A stretch of DNA of 64,000 nucleotides, taken from NCBI RefSeq assembly GCF_000708885.1, contig NZ_JEOE01000001.1:124001-188000 (forward strand), written 5' to 3'. This document shows, in pieces, positions 61,683 through 64,000 of this stretch (its first letter is position 1; the number at the start of each line of letters is the position of its first letter). The translations under genes were made by a program, and so were the position numbers. Origin of the DNA: Cellulomonas sp. HZM (GTDB taxonomy: Bacteria; Actinomycetota; Actinomycetes; Actinomycetales; Cellulomonadaceae). The notes under the pieces were generated by a model. That model ran no database searches, was not told where the DNA came from, and saw only the letters and a program-made list of their open reading frames with translations.

Positions 61683-62321
61683 TCAGACGGTCGCGTGCGC
61701 CGTCCCCTGCGCGAGGGTCAGCAGCCGCACGGCCGCCGAGCGGGCCGCCTGCTCCTCGGCCCACAACGCGGTGCGGAGCCGCTGGCTCACCGCCTGCTGG
61801 GAGATGCCGAGACGCGCGGCGGCATCCTCCTGCCGCGCATCGGGTCCCGCACCCGCGACCGCCGCGACGGCCTGCTCACCCGCCGCGGAGCGCCGTTCGA
61901 CGGTCGCCGCGACGAGCACGAGCACCGCCTCGGCGTCGCGGCCCGCCCCGTCGTCGGCCCCGCGCACCGCGACGGGGACCGACCGCGTGCGCACCTTGGC
62001 GGCCTCCACCGCGGCGCGCGCGAGCACGAACGCCGGACCGGACCCGGCACGCGTGCTCGTCGGGAGCGGGTGGTCGACCGGTCCTGCACCGATGCCCACC
62101 GACCAGCCGCCCTCGCGCAGCACGTCGAGCGCGACGCGGACGGCGAGCCCGGCGTCGTCGAGCACTGCTTGCACCTCGTCCCCCACGGTCCGCTCGAAGC
62201 CGAGCACGAGGCCGTCGGCCCGCGTGCCGGCACGCCAGGGGCGTAGCGTTCCGTCGACGAGCTCGTCGACACGGTCGCGTCCGCGTCGGGAACCCTTCTG
62301 GTCGATCGTCAGGACGAACAT
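61683..62321 (-). CDS. SatD-family protein with C-terminal helix-turn-helix
   Basis: The protein has 212 residues. The SatD pattern is present: DQKGSRRGRDRVDEL at the front and GFERTVGDEVQAVLDDAG. A C-terminal helix-turn-helix (about 161-185, EDAAARLGISQQAVSQRLRTAL) makes DNA binding likely. SatD was first noted in the acid-tolerance sat locus of Streptococcus mutans; its function remains unclear. It is divergent from a sigma-factor gene, and four ACAAG/CTTGT half-sites lie between the two, so it may regulate both. ATG at 62321. Confidence 0.85.
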   Translation of the reverse strand: MFVLTIDQKGSRRGRDRVDELVDGTLRPWRAGTRADGLVLGFERTVGDEVQAVLDDAGLAVRVALDVLREGGWSVGIGAGPVDHPLPTSTRAGSGPAFVLARAAVEAAKVRTRSVPVAVRGADDGAGRDAEAVLVLVAATVERRSAAGEQAVAAVAGAGPDARQEDAAARLGISQQAVSQRLRTALWAEEQAARSAAVRLLTLAQGTAHATV

Positions 62322-62323
62322 GC

Positions 62324-62370
62324 CACAAGTGTGCAACCTTGTGTCTGACTGCACAAGCTCTAAGGCTTGT
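62324..62370. promoter_or_regulatory. Array of four ACAAG/CTTGT half-sites between satD and sigma gene
   Basis: CACAAG (62324-62329) and CTTGTG (62338-62343) form one inverted repeat; ACAAGC (62353-62358) and GCTTGT (62365-62370) form a second. Equivalent half-sites of the two are 28 bases apart. They overlap a possible plus-strand promoter (TTGTGT 62339-62344, 16 bases, TAAGGC 62361-62366) and the satD upstream region. Confidence 0.6.
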
Positions 62371-62417
62371 TCACTTCCGGACCTCACGTTCGTGAGAGCT
62401 CGGGCGACTGCTGGGTG

Positions 62418-62924
62418 ATGAGTACCAGACAGCTCTTCGAGGACGTGGTCGCCACGCACGGCGCGACGGTGCTGCGCGTCTGCCGAGCAGTCCTCGGCCC
62501 GCACGCCGATGCCGACGACGCGTGGTCCGAGACGTTCCTGTCCGCCTTGCGCGCGTACCCGGACCTGCCCGCCGGCACCAACATCGAGGCGTGGCTCGTG
62601 ACGGTCGCCCACCGCCGGTCGGTGGACGTGCTGCGCGGCCGTGCACGACGAGCGGCGCCCGTCGCCGCCGTCCCCGACACGCCGCACGGGGACGCCGACC
62701 CCGAGGTCGACCTGTGGGCCGCGCTCGCCACCCTGCCGGACAAGCAGCGGCGGGCCGTCGCGTACCACCACCTCGGCGGCCTGCCCTACGCCGACGTCGC
62801 CGAGCTCCTCGGTGGCACGCCCGAGGCCGCACGACGCGCGGCCGCCGACGGCATCGCCCGCCTGCGCACGCACGGGCTGCTCGCCGACGACACTTCCACC
62901 GACACGCGCGGAGGACACCGATGA
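62418..62924 (+). CDS. ECF-type sigma-70 family factor
   Basis: The protein has 168 residues. Sigma region 2 (LFEDVVATHGATVLRVCRAVL, DADDAWSETFLSALRAY, WLVTVAHRRSVDVLR) and region 4 (LATLPDKQRRAVAYHHLGGL, YADVAELLGGTPEAARRAA) are complete. There is no anti-sigma gene; instead the ATGA overlap at 62921 couples it to ogt. This suggests a regulon concerned with DNA alkylation or related damage (inference). Start ATG 62418. Confidence 0.88.
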   Translation: MSTRQLFEDVVATHGATVLRVCRAVLGPHADADDAWSETFLSALRAYPDLPAGTNIEAWLVTVAHRRSVDVLRGRARRAAPVAAVPDTPHGDADPEVDLWAALATLPDKQRRAVAYHHLGGLPYADVAELLGGTPEAARRAAADGIARLRTHGLLADDTSTDTRGGHR

Positions 62925-63514
62925 ACCTCACCGACCTGACGGCACCCGGCCCCCACGAGCTCGCCGCCCTGCACGCCCGACTCGAGCAGGCGGCTGCGGA
63001 CGCCGACCTGCTCGACGTCGCCTACCGCACGCTCGACACGCCTGTCGGGACGCTCCTGCTCGCGGCGACACCCGTGGGGCTCGTCCGCGTCGCCTACGAG
63101 CGCGAGGGGCTCGACGAGGTCCTCGCACAGCTCGCGGCACGCCTCAGCCCTCGCGTGCTGCGCGCACCCGCCAGGCTCGACGACACCGCGCGCGAGCTCG
63201 ACGAGTACTTCGCCGGGCGACGACGTGAGTTCGACGTCCCGCTCGACCGCTCGTTGTCCACCGGGTTCCGGGGCGAGGTCCAGCGCAGCCTGCCGCTCGT
63301 CGGGTTCGGCACGACGGCCACCTACGCGCAGGTCGCGGCCCTCGCGGGCCGACCGGCTGCGGTGCGCGCGGTGGGGACCGCGTGCGCCACGAACCCGCTG
63401 CCGGTCGTCGTGCCCTGCCACCGCGTGCTGCGTTCCGACGGCGCTCTCGGCGGCTACGTCGGCGGGACCGACGCGAAGGCTGCGCTCCTCGCGCTCGAGG
63501 GCGCCGCCGCCTGA
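62921..63514 (+). CDS. ogt: Methylated-DNA--protein-cysteine methyltransferase
   Basis: The protein has 197 residues. The alkyl-acceptor Cys166 is in VVVPCHRVLRSDG, followed by GALGGYVGG; the helix-turn-helix segment TTATYAQVAALAGRPAAVRAVG and the Asn in ATNPLP are intact. It repairs O6-methylguanine by a suicide transfer. The N-terminal 38 residues are more variable. It shares four bases with the sigma gene before it, so the two are expressed together. Confidence 0.95.
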   Translation: MNLTDLTAPGPHELAALHARLEQAAADADLLDVAYRTLDTPVGTLLLAATPVGLVRVAYEREGLDEVLAQLAARLSPRVLRAPARLDDTARELDEYFAGRRREFDVPLDRSLSTGFRGEVQRSLPLVGFGTTATYAQVAALAGRPAAVRAVGTACATNPLPVVVPCHRVLRSDGALGGYVGGTDAKAALLALEGAAA

Positions 63515-63516
63515 CG

Positions 63517-64000
63517 TCACCCCGCGAGCGCGCGCCGGTGCGCCCGGGCGGTCCACCGCCCGTCCGTGCGCTCGACACGGATGGGGTGCTCGAAGGCCGT
63601 CGAGACGGTCTCGGTGGTCACCGCCGCGTCGATCGGCCCGCTCGCGACCAGGCGACCGTGCGCGATCAGCAGTGCGTGCGTGGTGGACTCGGGCAGCTCC
63701 TCGAGGTGGTGCGTGACCAGCACCGTCGCCATGTCCCGGGCCGACCGGGCGAGCTCCGCGATGGTCTCGAGGAGCTGCTCGCGCGCCGCGACGTCGAGCC
63801 CGGTCGTCGGCTCGTCCAGCAGCAGCAGCCGGGGTTCGCCCGCGAGCGCTCGAGCGATGAGGGCGCGGCCGCGCTCGCCCTGGGACAACGTCGGCCACAC
63901 CGCGTCGGCGAGCGCGTCGAGACCCAGCTCGGCGACGAGCTCGTCGACACGTGCGAGCTGCACGGGGTCGGGCCGCCACCGCATCGGCAGCTCGATGCTC
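63517..64000 (-). CDS. ABC transporter ATP-binding protein (5' end beyond window)
   Basis: About 161 C-terminal residues are in the window. The ABC signature LSQGERGRALIARAL, Walker B LLLLDEPT with GLDVAAREQLLE and the H-loop VTHHLEE are present. Walker A and the start lie beyond 64000. The tail after residue 95 of the visible part (LIAHGRLVASGP) is the normal end of an ATPase subunit of about 260-270 residues. Substrate and permease are not visible. It converges on ogt with two bases between stops. Confidence 0.88.
   Translation of the reverse strand, partial: SIELPMRWRPDPVQLARVDELVAELGLDALADAVWPTLSQGERGRALIARALAGEPRLLLLDEPTTGLDVAAREQLLETIAELARSARDMATVLVTHHLEELPESTTHALLIAHGRLVASGPIDAAVTTETVSTAFEHPIRVERTDGRWTARAHRRALAG

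Overview
The window is chromosomal DNA of a very GC-rich actinobacterium. The evidence is the codon bias towards G/C in third positions and a set of genes specific to or typical of actinobacteria: rbpA, the actinobacterial integration host factor mihF, pafB/pafC, a GarA-type FHA protein, helY, and a PriA without a nucleotide-binding motif. Gene order resembles mycobacteria, and the overall look (compact, many GTG starts, no mobile DNA) suggests the Micrococcales, possibly near Cellulomonas. That last step is inference; no 16S rRNA gene is present. I see no tRNA or rRNA gene, insertion sequence, prophage or CRISPR array.

Layout. 1-3814 (+): a DUF881 membrane protein, GarA-like FHA protein, FtsR-like MerR regulator, DUF151 nuclease-family protein and a second MerR regulator. 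3905-11491: accessory genes, namely a ParA-like ATPase, two metallo-hydrolases, a 44-residue acidic protein, an acetyltransferase, an isochorismatase-family hydrolase, two regulator-plus-partner pairs (ArsR with SRPBCC, VOC with HxlR), a DHFR-like reductase and a PhzF-like isomerase. 11479-18919: a short UvrA paralogue, an AraC/VOC pair, an unusual luciferase-like/FAD-oxidase fusion, a UPF0303 protein and an aldo/keto reductase. 19080-32848: rbpA, the lipoprotein and mannolipid pair lnt/ppm1, an amidohydrolase, helY, a lipid kinase, tatC/tatA, pafC/pafB, a DUF3866 protein and a PH-domain protein.

32856-57465 is almost entirely on the minus strand and metabolic. In transcription order it contains a PrmC-like methyltransferase; the pyrimidine operon pyrR-pyrB-pyrC-(membrane protein)-carA-carB-pyrF; mihF, gmk, rpoZ, coaBC, metK, priA, fmt, rsmB and rpe; an FMN-riboswitch-controlled riboflavin operon ribD-riboflavin synthase-ribBA-ribH-ribM running into hisE; and hisG. 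Nearly every junction in the pyr and rib operons is a 1-8 base start/stop overlap, so translation is probably coupled. The pyr leader carries a PyrR-type RNA site directly before the ribosome-binding site.

57536-64000: a membrane-bound GGDEF-EAL protein, nusB-efp, a membrane protein next to a SatD-family protein, a divergent sigma-factor/ogt pair sharing an operator-like array with satD, and an ABC ATPase cut by the window edge.

One theme recurs throughout. At least a dozen genes have a TANNNT box five to seven bases before the start codon and no Shine-Dalgarno sequence, which is the layout of leaderless mRNAs. I used this to choose several starts. No dramatic new multi-gene system is evident. 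The most interesting leads are the satD/sigma/ogt region, a possible leaderless 70-codon gene just before lnt, the flavin-enzyme fusion, and an isolated AT-rich palindrome at 8923-8936.
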